Part shown: positions 37,232-46,598 of the stretch, piece after piece
How positions within the stretch are numbered: the stretch's first letter is position 1
How the letters are laid out: the number at the start of each line of letters is the position of its first letter
Assembly (NCBI GenBank): GCA_016783485.1
Contig: JADHWM010000004.1
Coordinates: 1 to 51,363, forward strand
Direction: 5' to 3'
Length of the DNA: 51,363 nt
Source of the DNA: Candidatus Bathyarchaeota archaeon
GTDB lineage: Archaea; Thermoproteota; Bathyarchaeia; TCS64
Notes under the pieces: model-generated
What the model was told of the DNA's origin: nothing
What the model saw: only the letters and a program-made list of their open reading frames with translations
Database searches by the model: none
Made by a program: the position numbers and the translations under genes

Positions 37232-38080
37232 TCAACTCCCTCTCAGAGCCCCCACGACTGCCGCCTTCATGGTCTCCACCGGGGGGTCTTCGCCGGTCCA
37301 CATCTTGAACGCAGTCGCCCCCTGGTAGACGAGCATATTGACCCCCGGGAGGGTGGCGGCCCCGGCTTCCTCCGCCTCCCTGAGTAGCCTCGTCTTGATG
37401 GGGTTGTAGACCATGTCGAAGACGAGAAGGCCCGGGTGAAGCATCTCCTTTTGGACGGGTGTATCATTTGTTCTGGGGTGCATCCCCAGGGGGGTCCCGT
37501 TGACCAGTGTATCCGCCTCCTCGATGGCGGCTCGGAGGGTCTCCCTCTCGAGGGGAATCGATCTCACGGTCGCCCGGCACTCGGGGTTCGCCGATAAGCT
37601 CGTCGCCAGCTCCTCCGCCCTCTCTAGGGTCCTGTTGGCGATGGTGAGCTCCCGCACCGCCGTGGAGAGATGATAGCCGATGGCCCTGGCGGCTCCCCCC
37701 GCACCGACCATGACGACTCTCGCCTCCTCGACCCTCCCGTAAGCCTCGGTTAATCCCATCAGGGCTCCGGTGCCATCGGTGTTGTACCCCTTCAGCCGGC
37801 CGTCCTCGTTGACGATGGTGTTCACGGCCCCTATCCTCAGGGCGGAGGGGTCGACCCCGTCGAGGTGCTCGATTATGGCGATTTTATGGGGAATCGTGAC
37901 GCTACCACCGGCAAAATCGGTTCTACGAAGTTCTGTGGCCACGAGGGCACCCAGCTCATCCGGAGGCACTGATTTAAGCTCGTATCTATAATCGAGCCCC
38001 AGCTCCCGGAAAGCGGCGTTATGCATCACACCGCTCATGGAGTGGCCCACAGGGTAGCCCAGGAGATAGCAGACCCTCAA
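37232..38080 (-). CDS. aroE: Shikimate dehydrogenase
   Basis: LLGYPVGHSMSGVMHNAAF, VTIPHK, GYNTDGTGAL, VMVGAGGAARAIGYHL. Confidence 0.95.
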   Translation of the reverse strand: MRVCYLLGYPVGHSMSGVMHNAAFRELGLDYRYELKSVPPDELGALVATELRRTDFAGGSVTIPHKIAIIEHLDGVDPSALRIGAVNTIVNEDGRLKGYNTDGTGALMGLTEAYGRVEEARVVMVGAGGAARAIGYHLSTAVRELTIANRTLERAEELATSLSANPECRATVRSIPLERETLRAAIEEADTLVNGTPLGMHPRTNDTPVQKEMLHPGLLVFDMVYNPIKTRLLREAEEAGAATLPGVNMLVYQGATAFKMWTGEDPPVETMKAAVVGALRGS

Positions 38081-38081
38081 C

Positions 38082-38759
38082 TCAGACCCCCATGAGCGCG
38101 TAGATCTCCCTCATCTCGGCGAGGGTGAGCTGCCCGGGGGCGCTCTCCCCTCCCGCGTGGGAGCTGGCATAAGTGAACTCCCCTCCCATGAGGGGTGAGA
38201 GCACCCTCGACAGGATGCCGTCCCGCCCCATGCCGAAGCACACGAGCCCGCCCTCCCGGTGAGACCCGAAAAGGCCAAGGTAGACGAGGTTGTCCCTCGC
38301 GCTCTGTGCGGTCCCTATGATCTTGCAGACGTCTGCGCCGTGCTCCACCATGCGGCTCGTGGTCTCCCGGAGTTCCTCGCCCGATGGTGTCTCCTCGAAA
38401 TCGTGGTGTGAGACCACAAGACTCGCCCCGAGGGCCTTCACCCTTGATCCCAAGTCGTCCAGGTCAGGCGTGTTGAGCTCGAGATCGGCGTAATCGAACC
38501 CCGCCTCGACCGCATCGAGGATCGCGGCCACCCTGTCCGGCTCACTCAACCTCGAGTAACCCCCCTGATCCCTCCTCCTATTAGTGGCGATCAGGGGAAG
38601 GTCAGTCGAATCCCTGATACTCCCCGGGTCGCCCGGGGACTCCATGTAGTCGAACCTGACCTCGATGAGATCCGGACCCTGGGACACCGCGCCTTTGAGC
38701 CTCTGTAGTGCTTCAGCCGTGTCCTTGGCAGTGATGACGACACATATCCTGGGGCTAGC
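38082..38759 (-). CDS. aroD: 3-dehydroquinate dehydratase type I
   Basis: EVRFDYME, PLIATNRRRDQGG, LVVSHHDFEETPS, KIIGTAQS. TTG start at 38759 preferred over ATG 38801, which overlaps aroB by 47 nt. Confidence 0.88.
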   Translation of the reverse strand, partial: ASPRICVVITAKDTAEALQRLKGAVSQGPDLIEVRFDYMESPGDPGSIRDSTDLPLIATNRRRDQGGYSRLSEPDRVAAILDAVEAGFDYADLELNTPDLDDLGSRVKALGASLVVSHHDFEETPSGEELRETTSRMVEHGADVCKIIGTAQSARDNLVYLGLFGSHREGGLVCFGMGRDGILSRVLSPLMGGEFTYASSHAGGESAPGQLTLAEMREIYALMGV

Positions 38760-39837
38760 CAACTCCCTCCCTCCCGAGCTCCCGGACGATGAGAGTTTCA
38801 TCGATGGGCCTGATGACCGGGGCCGTCCCGATCCCCGTGGGGAGGACGAACCTGACCGATCCCCCCTCGACCTTCTTGTCCCTCTTAATCGCGTCGAGGA
38901 TTTCTACCAATTTCAGGTCGGGTATGCCGGTCTCCAGCCCGAGGCTCGCCAGGAGGTCCCGCTGCCTCTCCAGTTCCCCCTCCTTCATGAGCCCGAGCCC
39001 CACGGAGACCCTCCCTGCGAACCCCATGCCAATAGCTACGGCTTCCCCGTGCCGCATCCAGGGCGCCGAGAGGGTCTCCACGGCGTGGCCGAGGGTGTGA
39101 CCGTAGTTCAGTGCGGCGCGGATCCCCTCCAGGTCCCTCTCGTCCTGCTCGACGTATCCCGCTTTGATCGTCGCGCATCTCCTCACGACCTCGGTGAGGG
39201 CGCCCGGCTCAGCGTCCTGAAGGGCGTCTCCTTTTTCCTCGACCTTCCTGAAGAGCTCCGGGTCGGCGATCACACCGTACTTGACGACCTCTGAGAGGCC
39301 GGAGCGCAGCTCCCTCCCCGGTAGGGAGGCGAGGAGCTCCGGGTCGGAGACGACCAGCCCAGGCTGCTTGAACGCCCCGATGAGGTTCTTCCCCATCGGG
39401 TGGTTCACCGCGGCCTTCCCCCCGATGGCGCTGTCCACCTGGGCGAGGAGCGTCGTGGGGACCTGGACGAGGTCAATTCCTCTGAGGTAGATCGCCGCAG
39501 CGAAGCCGGCGAGGTCTCCCACCGCCCCACCCCCGAAGGCGATGAGCGTGGACCTACGGTCGAAACCGCGGTCCAGGAGCTCCCCGATGAGGCGGGCAGT
39601 CTCACCCCATGATTTCGCTTCCTCCCCGTCGGGGACAAGCACGATATCTGCCTTGAAGCCCGCCGCCTCCAGCGAGTTTGCGAGGGCTCCCCCGTGGAGT
39701 CCCCAGATGTTCTCACTGGTGACGACCGCGCATCCCGAGGCCGATGGGAGCCTCTCCGCGATGAGGCTTCCGACCCCGGATATCAGGCCTGGTGCGACGT
39801 AGACAGGGTAGCTTCTCTCTCCGAGACGGACCGTCAC
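38755..39837 (-). CDS. aroB: 3-dehydroquinate synthase
   Basis: IAFGGGAVGDLAGFAAAIYLRGIDLVQVPTTLLAQVDSAIGGKAAVNHPMGKNLIGAF. Confidence 0.95.
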   Translation of the reverse strand: MTVRLGERSYPVYVAPGLISGVGSLIAERLPSASGCAVVTSENIWGLHGGALANSLEAAGFKADIVLVPDGEEAKSWGETARLIGELLDRGFDRRSTLIAFGGGAVGDLAGFAAAIYLRGIDLVQVPTTLLAQVDSAIGGKAAVNHPMGKNLIGAFKQPGLVVSDPELLASLPGRELRSGLSEVVKYGVIADPELFRKVEEKGDALQDAEPGALTEVVRRCATIKAGYVEQDERDLEGIRAALNYGHTLGHAVETLSAPWMRHGEAVAIGMGFAGRVSVGLGLMKEGELERQRDLLASLGLETGIPDLKLVEILDAIKRDKKVEGGSVRFVLPTGIGTAPVIRPIDETLIVRELGREGVG

Positions 39838-39875
39838 CGACCAGATACCGGAATCCAGAGCCTAACACGCACCCG

Positions 39876-40712
39876 CTAAATCCTTCGACCCACGGCTTCG
39901 GCGACGGGTCGGATGCCCTCCATGAGGCTGACGAACCCCGCCGGCCTCAGGGACTGGGCGCCGTCGCTCTTCGCCTTCTCGGGCTCATTGTGGACCTCTA
40001 TGATGAGGCCGTCTGCCCCCGCCGCGATGGCGGCCCTCGCCATGGGGGCCACTAGCTGTCTGTGCCCCGTGCCGTGGCTCGGGTCGACTACCACGGGGAG
40101 GTGGGTGACCTCCTTGAGCAGGGGGACTGCTGCGAGGTCCAGGGTGAATCTCGTGAGCTTCCCGAAGGTCCTGATCCCCCTCTCGCAAAGGATCACGTTC
40201 GCGTTTCCCCCGGCAAGGATGTACTCCGCCGCCCCAAGCCACTCCTCGATGGTGGCCGAGAGGGCCCTCTTCAGGAGCACAGGCTTTTCCGCCTCCCCGA
40301 CTCGTTTCAGGAGGGGGTAGTTCTGCATGTTCCTCGCCCCGATCTGGAGGACGTCTGCGTAGGACTCCACGAGCCCCACGTCTCCCGGGGCGACCACCTC
40401 GGTCACGACGGGGAGCCCCGTCAGATCCCTGGCTTCGGCGAGGATCTTCAATCCCTCCTCCTCTAGCCCCTGGAAGCTGTAGGGGAGGGTCCTGGGTTTG
40501 AAGGCCCCGCCCCTGATCATGTGGGCTCCGGCCTCCTTCACCGCGGAGGCCACCTCAAACAACTGCTCTCGGGACTCGACCGAGCAGGGGCCGGCGATGA
40601 CGACGACCCTGTCTCCGCCGATCTCGTGTGCTCCGACCCGGACTTTCGTCGCATCCATGCCCTCCCTCTTTGCTGCGAGCTTGATCCTTGGCGATATCTC
40701 TATTCCAGCCAT
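39876..40712 (-). CDS. aroF: DAHP synthase (AroF-type, KDO8P-synthase fold)
   Basis: [61 protein letters not shown]. Confidence 0.94.
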   Translation of the reverse strand: MAGIEISPRIKLAAKREGMDATKVRVGAHEIGGDRVVVIAGPCSVESREQLFEVASAVKEAGAHMIRGGAFKPRTLPYSFQGLEEEGLKILAEARDLTGLPVVTEVVAPGDVGLVESYADVLQIGARNMQNYPLLKRVGEAEKPVLLKRALSATIEEWLGAAEYILAGGNANVILCERGIRTFGKLTRFTLDLAAVPLLKEVTHLPVVVDPSHGTGHRQLVAPMARAAIAAGADGLIIEVHNEPEKAKSDGAQSLRPAGFVSLMEGIRPVAEAVGRRI

Positions 40713-40719
40713 GTTTCCT

Positions 40720-41667
40720 TCATCTCCTCTCGATTACCCTGTGAACGGCCTCCGCTATCGCCTCAGGGGTCAGCCCCACGTGGGCGAGGAGTTCGGGGTA
40801 GCTCCTGCTGGACTCCCCGAAGCGGTCCCTTATCCCGATCCTCTCCATGGGCGTGGGGGCCGTCTCCGCGAGGGTCTCGGCCACGGCGCTTCCCAGGCCT
40901 CCTATGATGCTGTGCTCCTCGGCCGTGACGATGGCCCCCGTCTCCTTGGCCGTCTTCTCTATGGCGCCTGTGTCCAGGGGCTTTACCGTGTGCATGTCGA
41001 TCACTCTCACGTCGATTCCCTCCCCTATCAGCTTTTCCGCGGCCGTCAATGCCCGGGAGAGCATGATCCCGTTCGCGATGACCGTTGCGTCGGAGCCCTC
41101 CCGAAGGACGTTGGCCCTGCCCATCTCGAATTCGATGTCCTCGCCATAAATCGTGGGGGTCGAGCCCCGCATCAGCCTGATGTATACTGGGCCCCTGTAT
41201 TCCAGGGCGGCCCTGAGGGCCTCGACGGCGGAGGGCGCGTCTCCCGGGACCACGACCCGCATGTTGGGGATGGTCCTCATGAGGGCGACGTCCCCGTACA
41301 TCTGGTGGGACTCCCCGTCCGCGTGGGGCGAGAGGCCCGCGTGGGTGCCCACGATCTTTGCGTCGAGCCTCTGGCGGGCGATGCTGTTGGCGATCTGCTC
41401 CCAGCCCCTGCCGATTATGAACATGGCGAACCCGACGGCTATGGGGGTCTTCCCGGCTGCGGCGAGCCCCGAGGCGATCCCCAGCATGTCCTGCTCGCTT
41501 ATCCCCACCCGGACGAATCTGGAGGGAAAGCTCTCTGCGAAATACGTGGTCTTCGTGGAGGACGCGACGTCTGGGTCCAGGACCACGATGTCCTCCCGCT
41601 CCCGGCCCAGTTCGACGAGGGCCCTCCCGAAGCTCTCGAGCTGCGACGATTGCTCCATGGGATTCAC
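40720..41667 (-). CDS. Transketolase C-terminal subunit
   Basis: [79 protein letters not shown]. Confidence 0.92.
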   Translation of the reverse strand: MNPMEQSSQLESFGRALVELGREREDIVVLDPDVASSTKTTYFAESFPSRFVRVGISEQDMLGIASGLAAAGKTPIAVGFAMFIIGRGWEQIANSIARQRLDAKIVGTHAGLSPHADGESHQMYGDVALMRTIPNMRVVVPGDAPSAVEALRAALEYRGPVYIRLMRGSTPTIYGEDIEFEMGRANVLREGSDATVIANGIMLSRALTAAEKLIGEGIDVRVIDMHTVKPLDTGAIEKTAKETGAIVTAEEHSIIGGLGSAVAETLAETAPTPMERIGIRDRFGESSRSYPELLAHVGLTPEAIAEAVHRVIERR

Positions 41668-42600
41668 CTATGCGAGCTCAGCGAGGGCTCTGGCGAGCTC
41701 TGATGCGTCGGGGACGGCCTTGCTGAACTTGTTCCCCTCCATGAATGAGACTCCTTTCCCCTTGGTGGTGCTGGCGATGATGACGCTGGGCTTTCCCTCG
41801 GTTAAGGCGCAAACGTCGAGGGCGTCCAGGATGCTGGAGGGGTCGTTGCCGTCGGCCTCGATGACCTCCCAACCGAAGGATCGCCATTTCTCTCCGATGG
41901 GCTCGAGGGCCTTGGTCTCCTCGGTCCTCCCGGTTAGCTGGAACTGGTTCCTGTCCACGACGGCGACGAGGTTGTCGAGGCCGTGGTGCCCCGCCGTGAG
42001 GGCGGCCTCCCAGATCTGCCCCTCGTTGAGTTCCCCGTCACCGATGATAGCGTAGACTTTGTGGGTGGCCTCGTCCATCTTTGCTGCTAGAGCCATCCCC
42101 ACGGCGATGGATAGCCCCTGGCCCAGGGACCCCGTGCTCGCGTCGACCCCCGGGATAGTGTTCTCGGGGTGGCCCTGGAGGAGGCCGCCGAGCTTCCTGA
42201 GGGAGTTCAACTCCCCCGGGGGGAAGTAGCCGGCCTCGGCGAGGACGGCGTAGAGGGCGGGGGCGGCGTGCCCCTTGCTGAGGACGAGGCGGTCTCTCCC
42301 CTCCCAATCGGGGTTCGAGGGGTCGTGCCTCATCCTCACGAAGTATAGGACCGTGAGGACGTCGATCACCGAGAGGCTGGCCCCGAGGTGCCCCGAGCCG
42401 GCCTCCGCCACCATCCGGAGAACCCTCTGCCTCAGGCCCTTGAGGACTGAGCCCAGGGGCTTGAGCCCGGCCGTGGTCTGGACCATGGTCCCCAGGAGGG
42501 AGGGCTCCTCCCCGGCCGTCAGGTCGGTTATGAAGCGCCCCAGCTCCGTGAGCTCCACACCGGAGAAGTCGGAGGCCTCACCGTAAGTGATGAGATTCAT
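41668..42600 (-). CDS. Transketolase N-terminal subunit; N-terminal wHTH is encoded further upstream in frame
   Basis: GSGHLGASLSVIDVL, LSKGHAAPALYAVLAEAG, GSLGQGLSIAVGMALAAK, IIGDGELNEGQIWEAA. Frame remains open to 42843 and encodes a wHTH-like segment. Confidence 0.9.
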   Translation of the reverse strand: MNLITYGEASDFSGVELTELGRFITDLTAGEEPSLLGTMVQTTAGLKPLGSVLKGLRQRVLRMVAEAGSGHLGASLSVIDVLTVLYFVRMRHDPSNPDWEGRDRLVLSKGHAAPALYAVLAEAGYFPPGELNSLRKLGGLLQGHPENTIPGVDASTGSLGQGLSIAVGMALAAKMDEATHKVYAIIGDGELNEGQIWEAALTAGHHGLDNLVAVVDRNQFQLTGRTEETKALEPIGEKWRSFGWEVIEADGNDPSSILDALDVCALTEGKPSVIIASTTKGKGVSFMEGNKFSKAVPDASELARALAELA

Positions 42601-42876
42601 CTCTTTGAGGATCTCGGCGTTCCTCCTGAGGGTCGAGAGGGGAACGTTGTATCTCCTCGAGATGCCGCGGAGAACCGACGTGATAGAGGTCGGGACCCGG
42701 GGTACGTTGGAGAGGATGAGGACCTGATTCTTGTTAACGGTCTTTAGAATGATTCGACGAAGGGCCTCTAGTTGGCCGTTGGATATTGGAATTGGTGCAT
42801 TTATGCCACCACCAGATAGGCAACCAATGAATCCCGAAGTTATTTAAGGTTAATGGGCAGGCGGGAATGGCTAAGG

Positions 42877-43698
42877 TTATTCCCAGCCCAGGGGCTCCAC
42901 ATCGAAGGTGAAGATGTTGGCCATCTCCTTCGCCTTCTCCCGGAGCTCCTCGAGGGTTCCCACCATGAGCTTCCCGTAGCTCGTCCAGACGCCGGCGGCC
43001 ACATCGTGGTGCAGCTCGTCGATGGCGTGGAGATTCACCTGGGACCCCATCAGCGTGGCGAGCTTGTTGAGGCTGCCGGGGACGTCGCTGAGCTTGGCGG
43101 TGATCTTCACGAGCTTCTCCCCCTCGGGGTAGAAGTCGAGGAACAGGGCCTGAATCCTGGGCCAGGCCTTGAGGATGACGTGGGCTCCCGCCCCTCTGAT
43201 TCCCCCGGGGAGCTCCGGTAGGCGAAGATACAGTCCCTCCTCCTCGCTCCCCTCGATCCGATATGTCTCGGTGAGCTCGAAGGCCCTGGGGAAGAGCTCC
43301 GTGATCTCCCTGGAGGTGACGAAGCCCCCCATCCCCTCGATCTCCTCGGCGATGGCGTCGGGGTCGGCGTCGACTCCCTGAAAGTCTGCGATGAACTCGG
43401 AGATCCAGATGTTCCCGAACCCGAAGGCCCCCCCGCTCAGAATGTTGACCCCCCTCTCGGAGAAGAGGGCGGTCATGGATGAAAGGGAGCCCCTCACGTC
43501 CTCGAGGAAGACCTGGTAGTAGATGACCTGCGGGGTCAGCTTGAGGGAGGAGATGAAGAGGCGCTTCGAGCCCTTCTCCTCGACGCCGAACAACGTCTGC
43601 CCGGGGAAGAAGCTGAGGGCGTCGCCGACCCTCTCGTCGATGAGAACCTTCCATCCCTCTTCAGCTGGCTCGACATTGGAATGACCGCAAACAATCAT
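42877..43698 (-). CDS. Double ACT-domain protein
   Basis: VIYYQVFLEDVRGSLSSMTALFSERGVNILSGGAFG and LVKITAKLSDVPGSLNKLATLMGSQVNLHAIDEL. Confidence 0.75.
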   Translation of the reverse strand: MIVCGHSNVEPAEEGWKVLIDERVGDALSFFPGQTLFGVEEKGSKRLFISSLKLTPQVIYYQVFLEDVRGSLSSMTALFSERGVNILSGGAFGFGNIWISEFIADFQGVDADPDAIAEEIEGMGGFVTSREITELFPRAFELTETYRIEGSEEEGLYLRLPELPGGIRGAGAHVILKAWPRIQALFLDFYPEGEKLVKITAKLSDVPGSLNKLATLMGSQVNLHAIDELHHDVAAGVWTSYGKLMVGTLEELREKAKEMANIFTFDVEPLGWE

Positions 43699-43812
43699 GA
43701 TGATTCCTCGGCGGGATGCAAGAAGAATGAGCCTCTTGATATTTTAGAGTTCCCCGTCCATGCGGCGGTCTGGACCTCCATCTGCAAAAGAGATGGGATC
43801 CACGACCCCCCT

Positions 43813-44508
43813 CTATCTTTCCAGCTTCCTCACGCCATCCGGGGTGCCCACGTAGGCAAAGTCCGCATAGCCCAGAAACAACCCCGTCTCGAGGACGCCC
43901 GGGATGGATTTTAGCTCTCGCTCGAGCCCAGCAGGGTCGTCTATGGGGCCGAAATCGGCGTCCAAGATGAAGTTGCCGTTGTCCGTCGTCACCGGGCCAA
44001 GCTTTCCCCTTCTAAGGGCCACGGAGGCCCCGAGTTTCCCGACCCTATCCGCTGTGGGCGCCGCTGAGAACGGCAGGATCTCGATGGGCAGGGGGAATCC
44101 CGTGCCCAGCTTCTCCACGATCTTAGTCTCATCGGCGATGAGGATGTAGGTCTTCGAGGCGGATGCCACGATCTTCTCCCTGAGGAGGGCGCCTCCCCCG
44201 CCCTTGATGGCGTTCAGGTCTCCGTCGATCAGGTCTGCCCCGTCGATGGATAACGTGAGTTCCGGGTGGTCGTCCAGGGTCGTCAGGGGGATCCCCGCCT
44301 CTAAGGCGTCTGCGGCTGTCTGGTTGCTCGTGGGGACGCCCTGGACCTCCGTGAGCTTCCCCTCAGAAAGATAAGCCCCTATTATCTGGATCAGGTGTTT
44401 CGCCGTGCTGCCCGTCCCGAGGCCTATCACCGTCCCGCTTTTAACGTGTCGAGCCGCGGCCTCGGCTGCCCTCCGCTTCGCCCCGTCCACCCAGCTCATG
44501 AAGCCCAA
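43813..44508 (-). CDS. rpiA: Ribose-5-phosphate isomerase A
   Basis: VIGLGTGSTAKHLIQIIG, SIDGADLIDGDLNAIKGGGGALLREKIVA. Confidence 0.95.
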   Translation of the reverse strand: MGFMSWVDGAKRRAAEAAARHVKSGTVIGLGTGSTAKHLIQIIGAYLSEGKLTEVQGVPTSNQTAADALEAGIPLTTLDDHPELTLSIDGADLIDGDLNAIKGGGGALLREKIVASASKTYILIADETKIVEKLGTGFPLPIEILPFSAAPTADRVGKLGASVALRRGKLGPVTTDNGNFILDADFGPIDDPAGLERELKSIPGVLETGLFLGYADFAYVGTPDGVRKLER

Positions 44509-44510
44509 CC

Positions 44511-45272
44511 TCAGGCTTCGAGCTCGAGCCTGTCGAGCTCCTCGAGCTCCTTGATGACCTCGCCCCTGAGCTTCTCCAGCCTGGCGTCGACGTCGGATCG
44601 GGGCCTCCTGCGCCTGGGACTTTCCTCGGCCTCCTCTTCTCCGGCCTCTTCCTCTCCTTCGGGCTCCGCTTCCTCTTCTTCCTCCTCGGTCTCGACGGGT
44701 GCCCTCCGGCTCGGCCTCTCCACTCTCTCGGCTCTCGCCTCGATCTTGAGTTCCCTCATGATGGCGTCGATGCGGCTCTGGGTGTTGTCGAGGGTGGCCT
44801 CGAACTTTTTCACGATGTCTTCCTTAATCGCCTCGAGCTCGTGGAGGGAGACGACGAGCTCCGCCTGCTCCAGCTCCTCGCTGGCCCTCTTCAGCTCGGC
44901 CTCGTATCCCCTGGAGAGGCTCGTCCTCTCGTCCGCTGTGATCTCCCCGTCGTCCTCGGCCTCGAATAGGCGCTTCAGTATGAGGCTGAGGAGCTCGCTC
45001 TGGAGGGTGAGGGTCCTGATCTTGCTCTGGGCCCTGTCCACCTCAGGCTTCTTGAGACTGCGCCTCGTCGTGGGGGTCCTGTAGCTCCTTGATCCGAGGC
45101 GGGGCTCCCTGAGGCTCGACGGCATATAATCCCTCTCGGGGTCGGTCCGGGGCTTCTCCCTCCTCAGGTCGCTCGTGCCGCCGCTGGCCTTGATGAAGAG
45201 GTAGATCGCCATGCCCGCGACGACGATCGCGGCCAGACCTACGTATATGTCCAAGGTGGATAGCGGAGCCAT
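44511..45272 (-). CDS. Membrane-anchored coiled-coil protein
   Basis: N-terminal TM IYVGLAAIVVAGMAIYLFIKA, long charged helices, Glu-rich tract EEEEEEAEPEGEEEAGEEEAEE. Confidence 0.5.
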   Translation of the reverse strand: MAPLSTLDIYVGLAAIVVAGMAIYLFIKASGGTSDLRREKPRTDPERDYMPSSLREPRLGSRSYRTPTTRRSLKKPEVDRAQSKIRTLTLQSELLSLILKRLFEAEDDGEITADERTSLSRGYEAELKRASEELEQAELVVSLHELEAIKEDIVKKFEATLDNTQSRIDAIMRELKIEARAERVERPSRRAPVETEEEEEEAEPEGEEEAGEEEAEESPRRRRPRSDVDARLEKLRGEVIKELEELDRLELEA

Positions 45273-45482
45273 TCCTACTCATTTTCCTTTAAACAACCGA
45301 TTATATATAAGCCCTAGCCCACGAAACCCCTTTCCGGGGCTGTCTCTCCGAGAGGAAATGTTTTCGGGTGCAGTAGGGGAGATCGCCGTCAGGAGTCGGA
45401 GCCCTTGGGGCGCCGGTGGATAAAACGTTATCCCTTCAAAAGATCCATTGATAAATCGGGGGATAGAGCCCGGGGGATTAGG

Positions 45483-46424
45483 ATGAACGCCTCTGATAAG
45501 CGTCGAAAACTGGGTCTCGGAAAGGTGAGCCGCGAGGTCCTGGAACGCTCCGTGTTCCCCCACCTGCCCCTGGCCGACACTCCCCGGCTGGACGGCGGAG
45601 TCGTCCGGTGCCAGGGCGAAGTCGTCGTGGCCCACAGCCCCTCCATAGGCGTGCCTCTGGAATCCCTCGGCTTCTTCGCATTCCACTATGCTGCCTCTAA
45701 CGTCGCAGCCCTCTTCGCCCGCCCCAAACATCTGGTGGCAGGCCTGTACCTTCCCGTGGGCTCGGAAGAGCGCGACCTTGAGACCATCGCCGGAGGCCTC
45801 GGAGTCGAGGCGAGGAGATACGGCGTCACGGTGGTTGCGGGCCAGACGGCGACCTACGCAGGGATTGAGACGCCTTTAGTGACGGCTACATGCCTCGGGG
45901 AACGCGTTGGGACCCCCGTTGACCCTGCTCCCGGGGATGTCATCTATGTAATTGGTGAGGTTGGCGGCGAGGCCGCATGGCTCAAGGGGCTATCCATGGG
46001 GGTCGCCGGCGATGAATGGAAGGGTTTCACGCCGCTCCCCATCATGCTGAGATTGCAGGAGGTCGTCGGCGTGACTTTGATGCACGACATATCGGAAGGA
46101 GGGGTGAAGAGAGCCCTGCTGGAGGTCTCCGAGGCCCTGGGCGTGAGGTTGGCTGTGGCGACCTATGATGTTCGCTTAGCCGAGGGTGTCCTGAGTCTCG
46201 ATGAGGATCCCCTGAGGCTGCCTACCTATGGAGCCATGATCGCCCTCGCCGGCTCTGGAACGAGGGAGGGCGTCGAGGAGGCTTGCGGTGAACTGGGCGT
46301 GCCGTGCTCCATGGTGGGTGTTGTCGAGGCGGGGGAGGGTCTCGTCGTGGACGGGGAGGCGGTGAGGCGGTTGGACAGAGTCGATCTGGATTGGCTATAT
46401 GGGTCGTTCAGCGATAAGCGGTAG
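45483..46424 (+). CDS. AIR synthase-related (PurM/HypE superfamily) protein
   Basis: Start at MNASDKRRKLGLGKVSREVLERSVFPHL; GVTVVAGQT, PGDVIYVIGEVGG, LMHDISEGGVKRALLEVSEALG. Confidence 0.8.
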   Translation: MNASDKRRKLGLGKVSREVLERSVFPHLPLADTPRLDGGVVRCQGEVVVAHSPSIGVPLESLGFFAFHYAASNVAALFARPKHLVAGLYLPVGSEERDLETIAGGLGVEARRYGVTVVAGQTATYAGIETPLVTATCLGERVGTPVDPAPGDVIYVIGEVGGEAAWLKGLSMGVAGDEWKGFTPLPIMLRLQEVVGVTLMHDISEGGVKRALLEVSEALGVRLAVATYDVRLAEGVLSLDEDPLRLPTYGAMIALAGSGTREGVEEACGELGVPCSMVGVVEAGEGLVVDGEAVRRLDRVDLDWLYGSFSDKR

Positions 46425-46480
46425 ACTACACACCCGGAGATGCGTTTTTCCCTCTTTTCGGTTGTTAGGTTAAACCTTAT

Positions 46481-46594
46481 ATCCTCAATGGGGTGAGTCC
46501 ATGAGAAGGGGGAGCTGGGCGGCAGCCCGGCTGAGAGGACGTTAATTCGTCGACCCTTTGAACCTGACCCAGGTAATACTGGCGGAGGGATAAG
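46481..46594 (+). promoter_or_regulatory. TPP riboswitch (THI element)
   Basis: CGGCTGAGAGGACG ... GACCCTTTGAACCTGACCCAGGTAATACTGGCGGAGGGATAAG matches the CUGAGA and ACCUGA-UCUGG-AUAAUACCAGCGNAGGGA core, directly before thiT. Confidence 0.93.
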
Positions 46595-46598
46595 AAAA

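Noticed and set aside
42734-43654. 306-aa minus-strand ORF overlapping the double ACT gene
   Set aside because: Low-complexity Arg/Gly/Pro translation in an alternative frame of a GC-rich gene; the ACT frame is clearly the coding one.
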